A stretch of 38,401 nucleotides of DNA from Defluviitaleaceae bacterium (GCA_009780015.1 WRAW01000016.1:1-38401); one strand, 5' to 3'. Shown: positions 7,979 through 16,022, counted from the stretch's first letter. Made by a program: numbers and translations. The notes: generated by a model not told the origin, from the letters alone.

Positions 7979-9130
7979 TTACACCCCCCAAATTTTTCTC
8001 ACCTTGTCCAATTCCGTCAATGCGGCAGGAAAATCACATTCTTCCACCAAGTCAGCCAAAGTCTGGGCTTCGGGCAATCGGTAAATATCGTCAACCATGT
8101 CCAAACTATCCCCATTGCCTGCCGCCAGCAGGTTGTGCAGCCTGTCCAGCAATCCTTTTACCTGATCCCGGTCAATAATTCTTTGACTCGGAGTGTACAC
8201 AGCCTTTTTCGGAATATGAGTAATATCCACGACGCACTTGAAATCATTTCGGAAAATAGCCAGCCGGCGATAAAACGACTTTAATAAAACATCTGACAAT
8301 TGATCTGATACATCGGCATTTTTCAAAAAACGCTCTAAATCTCCCGCGCTTCTTGCCAATGTAATTTCTCCGACCAGGCCGGCAAGACCCTTCAAGTTAT
8401 GAACAAGCCTATGCGCCGTTACAAAGTCATTGCTCTCAAGAGCCGACTCCAGCTTCGGAAGCAAGCTCTTTTGCTCCTGAGCGAATTCTAAGCGCAGAGC
8501 GTCCGCGGTCTCTTGAGGTATTACATTAGCGTTCAAGGTTTCGTCATACATATATTCCAATACAGACTCGGCCTTGAATTCCTTATAAGCCTCCAGCCTA
8601 TAAATCGGCTCATTGGAGTCTTCCGTACCGCTTTTGCGCCAGTCCAGGGAAATGTTGCGCAGTTTCCAACACCTCTCGGACAATTGGCTGATGGAGAGCT
8701 CAAATACGGTGGGGTCGTCGGTCTTAAAAAATATTTCAGGAATCTCCAGGGCCTCATATATTGCCAACTCATTGCGCCAAGGGTCGCGAAAATTTATATA
8801 CAATCTATCGATCTCTCCAGATGGGAACATATTAGGCATATCATCCAAGTCAAGTAGCAAGAAAACCAAGGAACCTTCATCTCCTTGCGATTTTCGCGCC
8901 GCCGCCGCTAAAACAGACGGATCCTGCCCCACGGCTATGTGGTTTACAGACTGGTACAACGCCGCGGTTTGGGTAATAAACATACCGTCCGCACAGCCCG
9001 TCTCTATGTGAATGGGCCGGCCGTTATCAAAAAGCGACGCCATTTTTCCAGCGTAAGCTGACGGATCTTGCAGTATACGCGGGTTATCGGTTAGCTCCTC
9101 AGCAGTGAATACTTTCTCTCGGATTCCCAT
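7979..9130 (-). CDS. TrmB-like methyltransferase domain fused to HPt phosphotransfer domain
   Basis: Residues about 1-185 follow TrmB, the tRNA m7G46 methyltransferase. H41-I-E-T-G-C-A-D-G49 sits at the SAM motif, LYINFRDPW at 110-118, KTDDP at 136-140, and PIYRLEAY at the end. Key parts are altered. The SAM loop is GCADG rather than GCGxG, the basic stretch after DPWP is deleted, and the late TEYE..F motif is degraded. Residues about 205-300 form an HPt helix bundle with H244-N-L-K-G248, the phosphorylatable histidine motif, and about 80 further residues follow. The ATG at 9130 has AAGGAG five bases upstream. It directly precedes the REC-GGDEF gene. Loss of methylation and a signalling role are inferred. 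I know of no described protein with this fusion. Confidence 0.72.
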   Translation of the reverse strand: MGIREKVFTAEELTDNPRILQDPSAYAGKMASLFDNGRPIHIETGCADGMFITQTAALYQSVNHIAVGQDPSVLAAAARKSQGDEGSLVFLLLDLDDMPNMFPSGEIDRLYINFRDPWRNELAIYEALEIPEIFFKTDDPTVFELSISQLSERCWKLRNISLDWRKSGTEDSNEPIYRLEAYKEFKAESVLEYMYDETLNANVIPQETADALRLEFAQEQKSLLPKLESALESNDFVTAHRLVHNLKGLAGLVGEITLARSAGDLERFLKNADVSDQLSDVLLKSFYRRLAIFRNDFKCVVDITHIPKKAVYTPSQRIIDRDQVKGLLDRLHNLLAAGNGDSLDMVDDIYRLPEAQTLADLVEECDFPAALTELDKVRKIWGV

Positions 9131-9161
9131 AGCGCTCCTTACGACCTCAGAGTTTTCAAAC

Positions 9162-9269
9162 TATAGTAATATGACCTCGAAACAGTAACAAAGGAGGGGT
9201 GCGGGAAATCGGGAGATTTCCCGCTGTTTATCCCGACGCATGTTACTGATTGAGAGGCATATTACTATA
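9162..9269 (+). ncRNA. 108-nt structured element, copy 1 (covaries with copy at 29010)
   Basis: The element aligns without gaps to 29010-29117. Its helices, in element numbering, are P1 1-12/97-108 continuing 14-17/93-96, P2 22-29/80-87, P2b 35-38/70-73, and P3 40-49/54-63 capped by GGGA. Unpaired segments are nearly invariant between copies (GAAA opposite ATTGA, AAGGA, TGTTTA, GACGC), while helices change with compensation. The GNRA loop appears only on the plus strand. It lies between the TrmB-HPt gene and glcD. It may be a mobile structured element or a small RNA. I recognise no Rfam family. Confidence 0.65.
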
Positions 9270-9377
9270 AATTATATACTAAATCCAGCCCCTTTGTAAA
9301 GGGGTATTGTGCATTGACCGGTTTTGGTATATAGTTGTGGAAAGTAAGTGTGTAAAATCGATTCGGGAGGTTCAGCC

Positions 9378-10829
9378 ATGACTTATAATTCAGTGACATC
9401 GGAAGTTATAGCCGCTCTTGACAGGGCCGCACCCGGAAGGGTGGTTGCAGGCGCTGATGTAAACCCCGATTACGCCAAGGACGAGATGCCGATATATGGT
9501 TCAAGAATGCCGGAGGTATCGATCGACGTGTTGTCAACTGAGGAAGTATCGGCTATTATGAAGGTTTGTTACGAGCACAGCATACCTGTGACGACAAGGG
9601 GCGCCGGGACAGGTCTTGTGGGCGGCGCGACTCCAATTTTCGGCGGGATCGTGATATGCACGGCGCGAATGAACAGGATAATTAACATTGATACGGATAA
9701 TTTTGTCATGAGGGTACAGGCCGGAGCGCTGTTGAAGGATGTACACGAGGCGGCGCTTTCTCGGGGACTGATGTATCCTCCCGACCCCGGCGAAAAGCTG
9801 TCAACGGTCGGCGGCAACGCGTCGACCAACGCGGGAGGGATGCGCGCCATTAAGTACGGTACGACAAAGGACTATGTCCGCGGGATGACGGTTGTGCTGG
9901 CAAACGGCGACGTACTGGAGCTGGGCTCGGGCGTGGCCAAGTCCAGCACGGGGTACAATATGATGCAGCTAATAACGGGGTCGGAAGGCACGCTTGGAAT
10001 TATCACCGAGCTTGTGCTGAAGCTTGTACCCGCGCCAAAAGCTACGATCAGCGTAATGGTGCCGTTCGAGGAACTGGAGGCGTGTGTAGCCACAGTACCT
10101 AAGTTGTTTGCAAGCAGCTTCCGGCCCACTGCTCTGGAATTTTTTGAAAAGGACATACTTGTCGTTTCGGAAGAATACATAGGAAGGCCGCTGTTCCCGC
10201 GTGAGATAGACGGGAGGCCGGTTGGCGCGTACCTTATGATGATACTGGACGGCGACTCGGCGGACGAGCTTGACCCCATTGTGGAAAATATTATGGAGTT
10301 CATGTTTGAGGAAGGGGCCATGGAAGTGCTGGTCGCGGACACGGCTCCGCGGATAAAGGATATATGGTCTGCGCGCTCGTCCTTCCTTGAATCGCTGAGC
10401 AAGCAGTATCGCCTTCTCGACGAGAACGACGTCGTAGTACCCGTCACCAAAATCGTGGAATACGTTGCGTTCTTTAACGAGCTTTGCAAACGCTTCGACT
10501 TCAAGGCAATGTACTTCGGGCACGCGGGCGACGGCAACCTGCATATTTACACGGTTTCCAACGACATGAGCGAAGACGACTTCAAGCAGCAGGTTCATGA
10601 ATTCATGCTTGCCATCTACGAGAAAACATACCTGATGGGCGGCGAACTCTCCGGCGAACACGAAATAGGCATGGGAAAAGCCCAGTACTACGAAGACGTA
10701 GTCGGAATACGCAATATCGAGTTGCAGCGCGGCATAAAAAGGGCATTCGACCCCAAGCTGATACTGAATCCGGGTAAGGTCTGCTTCAAGCCCGAAGACA
10801 TGGCGGATGCTAAGAACCTGTGTTCATAG
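9378..10829 (+). CDS. glcD: FAD-binding oxidoreductase, GlcD/D-lactate dehydrogenase type
   Basis: The 483-residue protein has the PCMH-type FAD domain (about 40-220), including RGAGTGLVGGA where the cofactor pyrophosphate binds, the motif PPDPGEKLSTVGGN and the glycine-rich NAGGMRAIKYG. The C-terminal FAD-oxidase domain has GHAGDGNLH and ELSGEHEIGMGK, which hold catalytic and metal-binding histidines in this family. Substrates are typically D-lactate, glycolate or another 2-hydroxyacid, with electrons passed to an electron-transfer flavoprotein or quinone; no partner gene is adjacent. The ATG at 9378 follows GGGAGG with 9-base spacing, better than the in-frame ATG at 9348. Its last codons and stop lie in a 20-bp sequence shared with the repeat element near 26200. 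Confidence 0.85.
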   Translation: MTYNSVTSEVIAALDRAAPGRVVAGADVNPDYAKDEMPIYGSRMPEVSIDVLSTEEVSAIMKVCYEHSIPVTTRGAGTGLVGGATPIFGGIVICTARMNRIINIDTDNFVMRVQAGALLKDVHEAALSRGLMYPPDPGEKLSTVGGNASTNAGGMRAIKYGTTKDYVRGMTVVLANGDVLELGSGVAKSSTGYNMMQLITGSEGTLGIITELVLKLVPAPKATISVMVPFEELEACVATVPKLFASSFRPTALEFFEKDILVVSEEYIGRPLFPREIDGRPVGAYLMMILDGDSADELDPIVENIMEFMFEEGAMEVLVADTAPRIKDIWSARSSFLESLSKQYRLLDENDVVVPVTKIVEYVAFFNELCKRFDFKAMYFGHAGDGNLHIYTVSNDMSEDDFKQQVHEFMLAIYEKTYLMGGELSGEHEIGMGKAQYYEDVVGIRNIELQRGIKRAFDPKLILNPGKVCFKPEDMADAKNLCS

Positions 10830-10830
10830 G
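10811..10830 (+). repeat. 20-bp match to terminal repeat of the element at 25927-26216
   Basis: TAAGAACCTGTGTTCATAGG is identical to the reverse complement of 26200-26219. It covers the last codons and stop of glcD, and with the following TTCTT it forms an 8-bp inverted repeat (AAGAACCT/AGGTTCTT). Confidence 0.7.
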
Positions 10831-10846
10831 TTCTTATAATAATGAA

Positions 10847-10884
10847 AGCGGCCATACCGTAACGTATATGGCCGCCGCTTTTTT
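10847..10884 (+). terminator. rho-independent terminator of glcD
   Basis: GCGGCCATA (10848-10856) pairs perfectly with TATGGCCGC (10867-10875). A T-run follows at 10879-10884. Confidence 0.85.
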
Positions 10885-10912
10885 GACGCTTGCCGCAATT
10901 ATTGCTCTATGA

Positions 10913-11509
10913 TTACGCTCTGTGAATCTCTGTGATTATTTTCTCGTTCATGACATAGGCGTTGATCCTGACCGGGTACTCGTGGGGATTCACGAACTTG
11001 AGGTCTTTGACGCCGTAACTGGTCGCGGCGTCGCGGCCTCTTTCAATGTATCCCACATCAAGAGAATGTTCGTGGCGCTCGGTGATCTCCATGCCGGCTT
11101 GCTTCGCCGCGTTAAACAGAGTCGAGCTTACCTGGCACACGCCGCCGCCGTAACCCTGGCTGCGGCGTCCGCTATTGAAGATCATACCCAGCATGAAGCC
11201 GTTGCGCTTTGTCGTAGGGCCAACCGCACCGTTAAACGAGAATTCCTCGCCGGGCTGGATTACCGACTCGTCTATCTTCTGAGCCGCAAGAGTAATGTTG
11301 TGGGCGCGGGCTTTCTTTGGATTCTTGAAATCGGTGCTGAACTCGGAGAGCTTACCGCCGGCTTCCGACGCGTTTACTTCGGTCAGAAGCGGGTTTTCGG
11401 CATAGTTCGAGCGTGTGACGTTCTGGTTCTGGCTGTAATTTCGCGGAACCGACGTATAACACCCCGCAAGCGTTAAACATAGCGAAAGTATTGCAATATA
11501 TTTGAACAT
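10913..11509 (-). CDS. VanW-family lipoprotein
   Basis: The N-terminus is a lipoprotein signal: a charged start, a hydrophobic run, and lipobox LAGC with Cys17 as the lipid anchor, so the protein should sit outside the membrane. The VanW domain (about 75-195) has the family hallmarks FSFNGAVGPTTKRNGF, the glycine-rich GYGGGVCQVSSTLFNAA, and ERHEHSLDVGYIERGRDA. VanW proteins were named from a vancomycin-resistance cluster, but their biochemical role is unresolved. At 198 residues this is a minimal version without peptidoglycan-binding domains. AAAGGAG lies 8 bases before the ATG at 11509. It faces glcD, whose terminator lies between the two genes. The 110 bases between it and the DUF4097 stop show no clear terminator. 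Confidence 0.85.
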   Translation of the reverse strand: MFKYIAILSLCLTLAGCYTSVPRNYSQNQNVTRSNYAENPLLTEVNASEAGGKLSEFSTDFKNPKKARAHNITLAAQKIDESVIQPGEEFSFNGAVGPTTKRNGFMLGMIFNSGRRSQGYGGGVCQVSSTLFNAAKQAGMEITERHEHSLDVGYIERGRDAATSYGVKDLKFVNPHEYPVRINAYVMNEKIITEIHRA

Positions 11510-11619
11510 TCTATCACTCCTTTAAAACGGTTATGCGTATAGTATTTCTACATTACGCGAACATATCCCGTTTAGGAGTTGACAAATTGCGCCTGTTCAA
11601 AACATCCAAAATATTACAA

Positions 11620-12801
11620 TTAATTGTGGTGCATGAGGGTAAGACCTATGTCCCCGCTGACGGTATTGACCGCCAAATCAAGGTAGGCTGATGAAGAGCC
11701 CTCATGCGCGCGTACATTTCCCATGAAATTTACGGTTCCGCTAAGTGTGCTAAGGCTGTGGTTATAGTAGTCATGGACGCGCAGAGACATATCGATATCA
11801 CCCGATACGGAGTCAAGTCTCGTAAAGCCGCCGGGAGTACCGTCCGCGACATATATGTCGCCGCTGATCGTCACCGCGTACAGGCCTTGCCACTCAATTC
11901 CAACAATCGAAATGTCGCCGGACACGCTTGAAAGGTTCAGGTTTGCCATATCCCAGCCATACGGAACTTGCACCACAACGTCGAGATGACCCGGCCCGAA
12001 TCCCAGCCCAAGCCAGTCGAGTTGATGAATTGGCGGCATTGGCGGTCTTGGAGGAGTAGGCGGCCTGGGTATCGGCGGCACAGGAATATCGGCGCTCTGA
12101 GAAGAATATCTTCCGGCGCGTTCTAGTTCCCAGAGCGACATTTCGATAGCGCGTTCCACTTCATTCACAGCCATTTCGATAGCCCGTTCCACTTCGTTCA
12201 TGGCCATCTCGATAGCCCGTTCCGCTTCCGTGTTGGCTCTCACCGCCCGTTCCGCCTCTACATGGACCCGTCCGACAGCGCGCCCCATTTCATGGCCAAT
12301 TCTCTCGCCGATCCACCCGATATCTGCGCCGGGAATTGCCCTGCGCATCTCCGCTTCCCTTGTGTCGATGATTATACGTCCGTCTTCAAAAATTAGCTCT
12401 CCCATGTAGGTCATGTCTTCATCAAGGCTGGATTTTAACACCCCAAAGCCATCGCCCTGAACAATTTTGATGTCGGCGGCTATCGTGGTTACGTATATCT
12501 CGTAAAACTCTCCTTCGCCGACGTATCTCGCTTCAGCGGCTCCCCGGCCATGAAAATCATGTGCATGCCTTGTGATAAACTGAGGGCCTGTCACCCCCCA
12601 TAAAACTTCCAAACCGCGCGCGCCGGTCATCCATCCCGCGGTCATAAGAGCGAAGCCGCATGCCATGAGAATAAGGGATATCGCCCACCAGGAAAGCTTG
12701 TGCCCGGCGCGTTTCGGAATTGGCGGCTCCGGGCTGCGGTATTCCGGGGCAATCGTCTCCGGGTGGATCGGATCGTTGCTTATCGGCCTGTCGTCATGCA
12801 T
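11620..12801 (-). CDS. membrane-anchored DUF4097-type beta-strand repeat protein with hendecad coiled coil
   Basis: The 393-residue protein has a proline-rich cytoplasmic N-terminus of about 35 residues and one membrane segment (WWAISLILMACGFALMTAGW). A middle region contains three 11-residue repeats starting ERAIEM, then a proline-rich linker of PPIPRPPTPPRPP type. The C-terminal domain repeats VSGDI four times with near-regular spacing, which is the beta-solenoid pattern of DUF4097 adhesin-like domains. The start is the ATG at 12801 with AAAGGAGG upstream, not the earlier in-frame ATG at 12843. It overlaps the DUF1700 gene by 8 bases. With PadR and DUF1700 it forms the common envelope-stress-type trio. 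The function is not established. Confidence 0.75.
   Translation of the reverse strand: MHDDRPISNDPIHPETIAPEYRSPEPPIPKRAGHKLSWWAISLILMACGFALMTAGWMTGARGLEVLWGVTGPQFITRHAHDFHGRGAAEARYVGEGEFYEIYVTTIAADIKIVQGDGFGVLKSSLDEDMTYMGELIFEDGRIIIDTREAEMRRAIPGADIGWIGERIGHEMGRAVGRVHVEAERAVRANTEAERAIEMAMNEVERAIEMAVNEVERAIEMSLWELERAGRYSSQSADIPVPPIPRPPTPPRPPMPPIHQLDWLGLGFGPGHLDVVVQVPYGWDMANLNLSSVSGDISIVGIEWQGLYAVTISGDIYVADGTPGGFTRLDSVSGDIDMSLRVHDYYNHSLSTLSGTVNFMGNVRAHEGSSSAYLDLAVNTVSGDIGLTLMHHN
12112..12222 (-). repeat. 33-bp tandem repeats inside the DUF4097 gene
   Basis: Units start at plus positions 12112 (diverged), 12145, 12178 and 12211. They encode ERAIEMAMNEV, ERAIEMAVNEV and ERAIEMSLWEL, an 11-residue period typical of a hendecad coiled coil. 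Confidence 0.85.
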
Positions 12802-13384
12802 GGTAAGCCCTCCTTTGGATAATTCCCCCGACAAAGCGCGCAATCCAATGGAAGCCGCGCCACAACAGGGATATAAGCAGTTGGAACATTATACCGAAGC
12901 CCAGCAGGAACAACCCCGCTCCGGCCACCAGCAGCGTGACGCCAAAGCCATGCGTCATTACAAACGGCACGCCTATCAGAAGGGCAATGCCCGACAGTAT
13001 CAGCGCGACTCCCGTTATGGCAAAGGCTGCAACCAATATCACCAGTGTAACAAATAGCGATAATGCCACAGCAGCCGCCGAAATAGCAATCGGAAGGCCA
13101 ATCGGTATGGCGAACAGCGCCAGGATCAGCAGCCAGGCCGTCTTTGCGCCGTGCTTTTTGGGGGCGTGTTCGGCCGGGGAACGCGGCGGAGCTCCGGTCG
13201 CCACGTATTGGGCAAGTATCTTTGCCGCGGCCTCGTCCGGCGTGCCCAGATGCTCAATGCCAGTCCCCGCGTCTTCGGCGTCATGCAGATAGCCTTCATA
13301 ATATTCAAGCGCGTCGCGGCGTTCGTGATCCGGCAACACGCGCAGCTTGTGGCTTAGTTGTTCCAAGTATGCGTCCTTAGTCAT
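12794..13384 (-). CDS. DUF1700 (HAAS-domain) membrane protein
   Basis: The N-terminal 65 residues are the cytoplasmic HAAS domain typical of DUF1700 (YLEQLSHKLRVLPDHERRDA and the later HLGTPDEAAAKI). Four or so hydrophobic segments follow from about residue 75 to 180. Such proteins usually lie between a PadR regulator and a DUF4097 protein, as here, and are thought to be membrane partners or regulators of it. The ATG overlaps the PadR stop by 4 bases, which shows an operon. The length of 196 residues is usual. Confidence 0.8.
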   Translation of the reverse strand: MTKDAYLEQLSHKLRVLPDHERRDALEYYEGYLHDAEDAGTGIEHLGTPDEAAAKILAQYVATGAPPRSPAEHAPKKHGAKTAWLLILALFAIPIGLPIAISAAAVALSLFVTLVILVAAFAITGVALILSGIALLIGVPFVMTHGFGVTLLVAGAGLFLLGFGIMFQLLISLLWRGFHWIARFVGGIIQRRAYHA

Positions 13385-13701
13385 ACCCCTACCCCCTCCA
13401 TGTTCAGGAATCCGTCAACAGTCTGCTTGAACTGAGTCCAGTCCGTGACACAGTTGCGGAATCTTTCCAAGCCGCGCTCCGTTATGCGATAGTACCGGCG
13501 GTTGCGTCCGTTGTGCGGCATATCATAAGTGGTTAGGCATTCATCCATTTGCAGCCGGCGCATTACAGGGTACAGCGTGGATTCCGACACGCCAAGCTGT
13601 CCCTTCATCCGCTGCGTCAGGGTATAGCCGTAGGCGTCCTCCCTGGCAAGTAGCGACAGTACACAGCCGTCCAGCAGCAATCCCGCAGCTTGAATTGCCA
13701 T
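13381..13701 (-). CDS. PadR-family transcriptional regulator
   Basis: The 106-residue winged-helix protein carries the PadR signature: LLDGCVLSLLAREDAYGYTL, the recognition region VSESTLYPVMRRL, the wing residues RYYRITERG, and a short C-terminal dimerisation helix. It belongs to the small PadR-s2 class, whose members repress neighbouring membrane-protein genes and often themselves. I prefer the ATG at 13701 because GAGGAG precedes it by 8 bases. It is the first gene of padR-DUF1700-DUF4097. The promoter overlaps a perfect inverted repeat, which suggests autorepression. Confidence 0.88.
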   Translation of the reverse strand: MAIQAAGLLLDGCVLSLLAREDAYGYTLTQRMKGQLGVSESTLYPVMRRLQMDECLTTYDMPHNGRNRRYYRITERGLERFRNCVTDWTQFKQTVDGFLNMEGVGV

Positions 13702-13723
13702 TAAATCACTCCTCACGATCAAC

Positions 13724-13746
13724 AATATTATACATCATATAATATT
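13724..13746 (-). promoter_or_regulatory. palindromic operator overlapping the padR promoter
   Basis: AATATTATA (13724-13732) and TATAATATT (13738-13746) form a perfect 9-bp inverted repeat with a CATCA centre. On the minus strand one arm provides the -10 TATAAT; a TTAACT about 18 bases upstream could be the -35. This is a likely PadR binding site. Confidence 0.55.
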
Positions 13747-13761
13747 ACGAAGTTAAAAAAT

Positions 13762-13788
13762 AATAGTCTGCTTACGCGGCAGACTATT
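13762..13788 (-). terminator. terminator after DUF445 gene
   Basis: A 10-bp perfect stem AATAGTCTGC (13762-13771)/GCAGACTATT (13779-13788) lies downstream of the minus-strand stop at 13809. On that strand it is followed by ATTTTTTAAC. Confidence 0.7.
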
Positions 13789-13808
13789 TAGAAAAAAATT
13801 TTTTTGAG

Positions 13809-15287
13809 CTACAGCACAATCCCCTGAGCCAGCATTGCAACCAAGCCTATCACAAAGCCCAGCACACCGCCCAGGGCGATTACAATGCCAAGTTCGCGCC
13901 GGATCACGCTTAGTACCAGGCTCTCGACCTTTGCGATATCGAACGCGTTTATCTGGCTCTCTACAATCCCGCTTATGTTTATCGAGCCGGTCACAAAAGG
14001 GGCGAGGCGTTCGGGCGCTTTCCCGGCAATTTCAAATATTACGGACTTGAACTTCACAATGTCTTCGTCACGGATATTCCGGGCAAAAGCCGACACGTCG
14101 CTTCGCAGCAAGCTGTCCTTCCTAGATTCCAGATACAGAGCGGCAAATGACGACAAAGCCGCGGCAGCGGTTTCGGCATGGTTATCCATGTGCCTGCGAA
14201 GCTCGTCGCGATAGGATGGAAAATGCGATTCAAGAAGTTCGGCAAGACTGAGGCTTTGCGACTTTTCAATCAGAAAGTCGGCAAGACGGTCGACCATGGC
14301 GTCTGCATACTTCCACAGAAACGGAGAATTGCCGGCCAACACGCCGGCGTAAAATCCGACGGGGCGATGCAGCCAAGCCGATGCCTTAGACAATGCGTCG
14401 TCCGCAAGTCTTCGCGTTTCAACCTCGTTTGACAGGAACTCCATCAAATTTTCCTTGATGCTCGCGTAGACCTTGGATGGGTTGACGAAGATGCGCGCAA
14501 CTGAACCCAGACTGTCGTCGATGATTTGCCGGGTAAGCCCCTCGAGCTTTTCGTCCAAGGCTTCATTATCGCGAAGCCAGCTTTCCAGGAATTTGGGCAG
14601 ATGTTTTACCGCCGCGTCCGCCAGAGCTTCCCGTGCCTTGTCAAGGTTTTCGCCAAGGTATTCCGAGATTGGCGTATCATTATTCAGAAGATTATCAGGG
14701 ATAGCTTTCCCGTCTAAATAGTCTCTCAGGATATCGCGCATGTGCGGACGGCTGCCGGATAAGTATTCCGAGAGTTTGCGCTCCAGGGCGCCACTCTCTA
14801 TATATGACACGATTTGTTCGTGCAGAAGCCGCACAAGCTCGTCTTTAAAAGTCCGAGAACCGAGAAGAACTTGAAGAGCTGCCGTCGCGCGCGCTGCCGC
14901 GGCATCAACAACCTCGCCGCAGTTCAGACCAAGCTTGTCGCACACAAATTCCTTAACACTTAGCCTGCTGTTTCCGGCGTCTTCTAAAAAGCCGTCGATG
15001 GCGGAATCGAGATAGCTGCGCAGACGCTGCGCGTTCTCAGGCGACGCCAGGGCATCCGAAAGCGCTTCACCGGTCAGGATGTGCTCTCCAACCGTGTTGC
15101 CCAGCTTTCGCGCAAGATCGGCGCGGCGCTTGGGCATGACCCCCGGCGTAAACGGCAGGACAACGCCAAAAAGCCGTTTCTCGCCGTGAGGCCGAAACAG
15201 CATTTTTATGGCAATCCAGTTTGTGAAAAAGCCTATGGCCGCGCCGCTAAGCGGTATCACAAACATATTGGGGCTAAACTCAAACAT
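13809..15287 (-). CDS. DUF445 family membrane-associated protein
   Basis: The N-terminus is diagnostic for DUF445: GAAIGFFTNWIAIKMLFRPH, then FTPGVMPKRRADLARKLGNTVGEHILT. A long helical middle follows, and a C-terminal membrane segment (about 465-490, LGGVLGFVIGLVAMLAQGIVL). Both ends are hydrophobic, so it is probably a hairpin-anchored membrane protein. At 492 residues it is on the long side for Firmicutes members. The start overlaps the rex stop by 8 bases, which implies coupling to rex. The function of DUF445 is unknown. Confidence 0.82.
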   Translation of the reverse strand: MFEFSPNMFVIPLSGAAIGFFTNWIAIKMLFRPHGEKRLFGVVLPFTPGVMPKRRADLARKLGNTVGEHILTGEALSDALASPENAQRLRSYLDSAIDGFLEDAGNSRLSVKEFVCDKLGLNCGEVVDAAAARATAALQVLLGSRTFKDELVRLLHEQIVSYIESGALERKLSEYLSGSRPHMRDILRDYLDGKAIPDNLLNNDTPISEYLGENLDKAREALADAAVKHLPKFLESWLRDNEALDEKLEGLTRQIIDDSLGSVARIFVNPSKVYASIKENLMEFLSNEVETRRLADDALSKASAWLHRPVGFYAGVLAGNSPFLWKYADAMVDRLADFLIEKSQSLSLAELLESHFPSYRDELRRHMDNHAETAAAALSSFAALYLESRKDSLLRSDVSAFARNIRDEDIVKFKSVIFEIAGKAPERLAPFVTGSINISGIVESQINAFDIAKVESLVLSVIRRELGIVIALGGVLGFVIGLVAMLAQGIVL

Positions 15288-15912
15288 TATTGCTAAGGCT
15301 GTAGGAGAGCATCATCAGACTGTCGGACAGGTGTACGTCCTCGACCACTACGCCCTTTGAGGCGCGAAGGTCGAAAGAGGCGAAGTTCCATATAGCCTTG
15401 ACATGTATATCCGCCAGCCGGTTGGCCACTTCCTGGCAGTTCTTGCTCCTGATCGTAAGCACGGCGATGTCGATGCTGTTGCCTGAAGCGTAAGCTTCGA
15501 GTTCGTCAATATGCTTTACCTCGCACGATCCGATACGCTTGCCGCAAATCTCAAGGTTTATATCAAAAATAGCCTTAATAACAAAGCCCATATCCTCAAA
15601 CTTGGTATAGTTCGCCAAAGCCTGCCCCAAGTTGCCGGCGCCTATTATAATCATGTCGTACGTGCGGTCAAGCCCCAGTATCCTGCCTATTTCCTCCCTG
15701 AGGACCTTTACGTTATAGCCATAACCCTGCTGGCCAAAGCAGCCGAAATGATTTAGATCCTGCCGAATCTGGCTGGCGGTTAGGCTCATCTGCTCGGCTA
15801 GTTCCATTGACGATACGCGCAACGTGCCCGATTCAAGCAGATAGCCAAGATAGCTATAGTATCTTGGAAGACGCTTGATAACTTGTTGTGATATTGCTTT
15901 AGTCTTTTGCAT
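15280..15912 (-). CDS. rex: redox-sensing transcriptional repressor Rex
   Basis: Residues 1-80 form a winged helix with LPRYYSYLGYL and SSMELAEQMSLTASQIRQDL, typical of Rex DNA-binding domains. The Rossmann NAD(H) site is GAGNLG at 91-96, followed by the Rex motif AIFDIN. The end VEDVHLSDSLMMLSYSL matches the C-terminal domain-swap helix. Rex dimers leave their operators when NADH rises, derepressing fermentation and NADH-oxidation genes. The length of 210 residues is standard. A TTGTTA half-site about 30 bases upstream could be part of a self-operator, but I see no full TTGTTAA-N4-TTAACAA palindrome. It leads a two-gene operon with the DUF445 gene. Confidence 0.93.
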   Translation of the reverse strand: MQKTKAISQQVIKRLPRYYSYLGYLLESGTLRVSSMELAEQMSLTASQIRQDLNHFGCFGQQGYGYNVKVLREEIGRILGLDRTYDMIIIGAGNLGQALANYTKFEDMGFVIKAIFDINLEICGKRIGSCEVKHIDELEAYASGNSIDIAVLTIRSKNCQEVANRLADIHVKAIWNFASFDLRASKGVVVEDVHLSDSLMMLSYSLSNNV

Positions 15913-16022
15913 TGTCGCTCACTTCCCGGATAGCCATTATTTGTTAGTCATGATTATACATATTAAATAAAATAAAGTCAAGTGATACACTATTCCATAA
16001 CACATAATTCGCGATATAGCGC

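Noticed and set aside
9162-9269. c-di-GMP riboswitch near the diguanylate cyclase
   Set aside because: The conserved core of c-di-GMP-I or -II is absent, and the second copy is not upstream of a same-strand gene.
9162-9269. Hammerhead ribozyme, suggested by GAAA and CTGATTGAG
   Set aside because: The core would need CUGANGA without the extra U and a three-way junction; the predicted fold is a single extended hairpin and copy 2 has CAGATTGAG.
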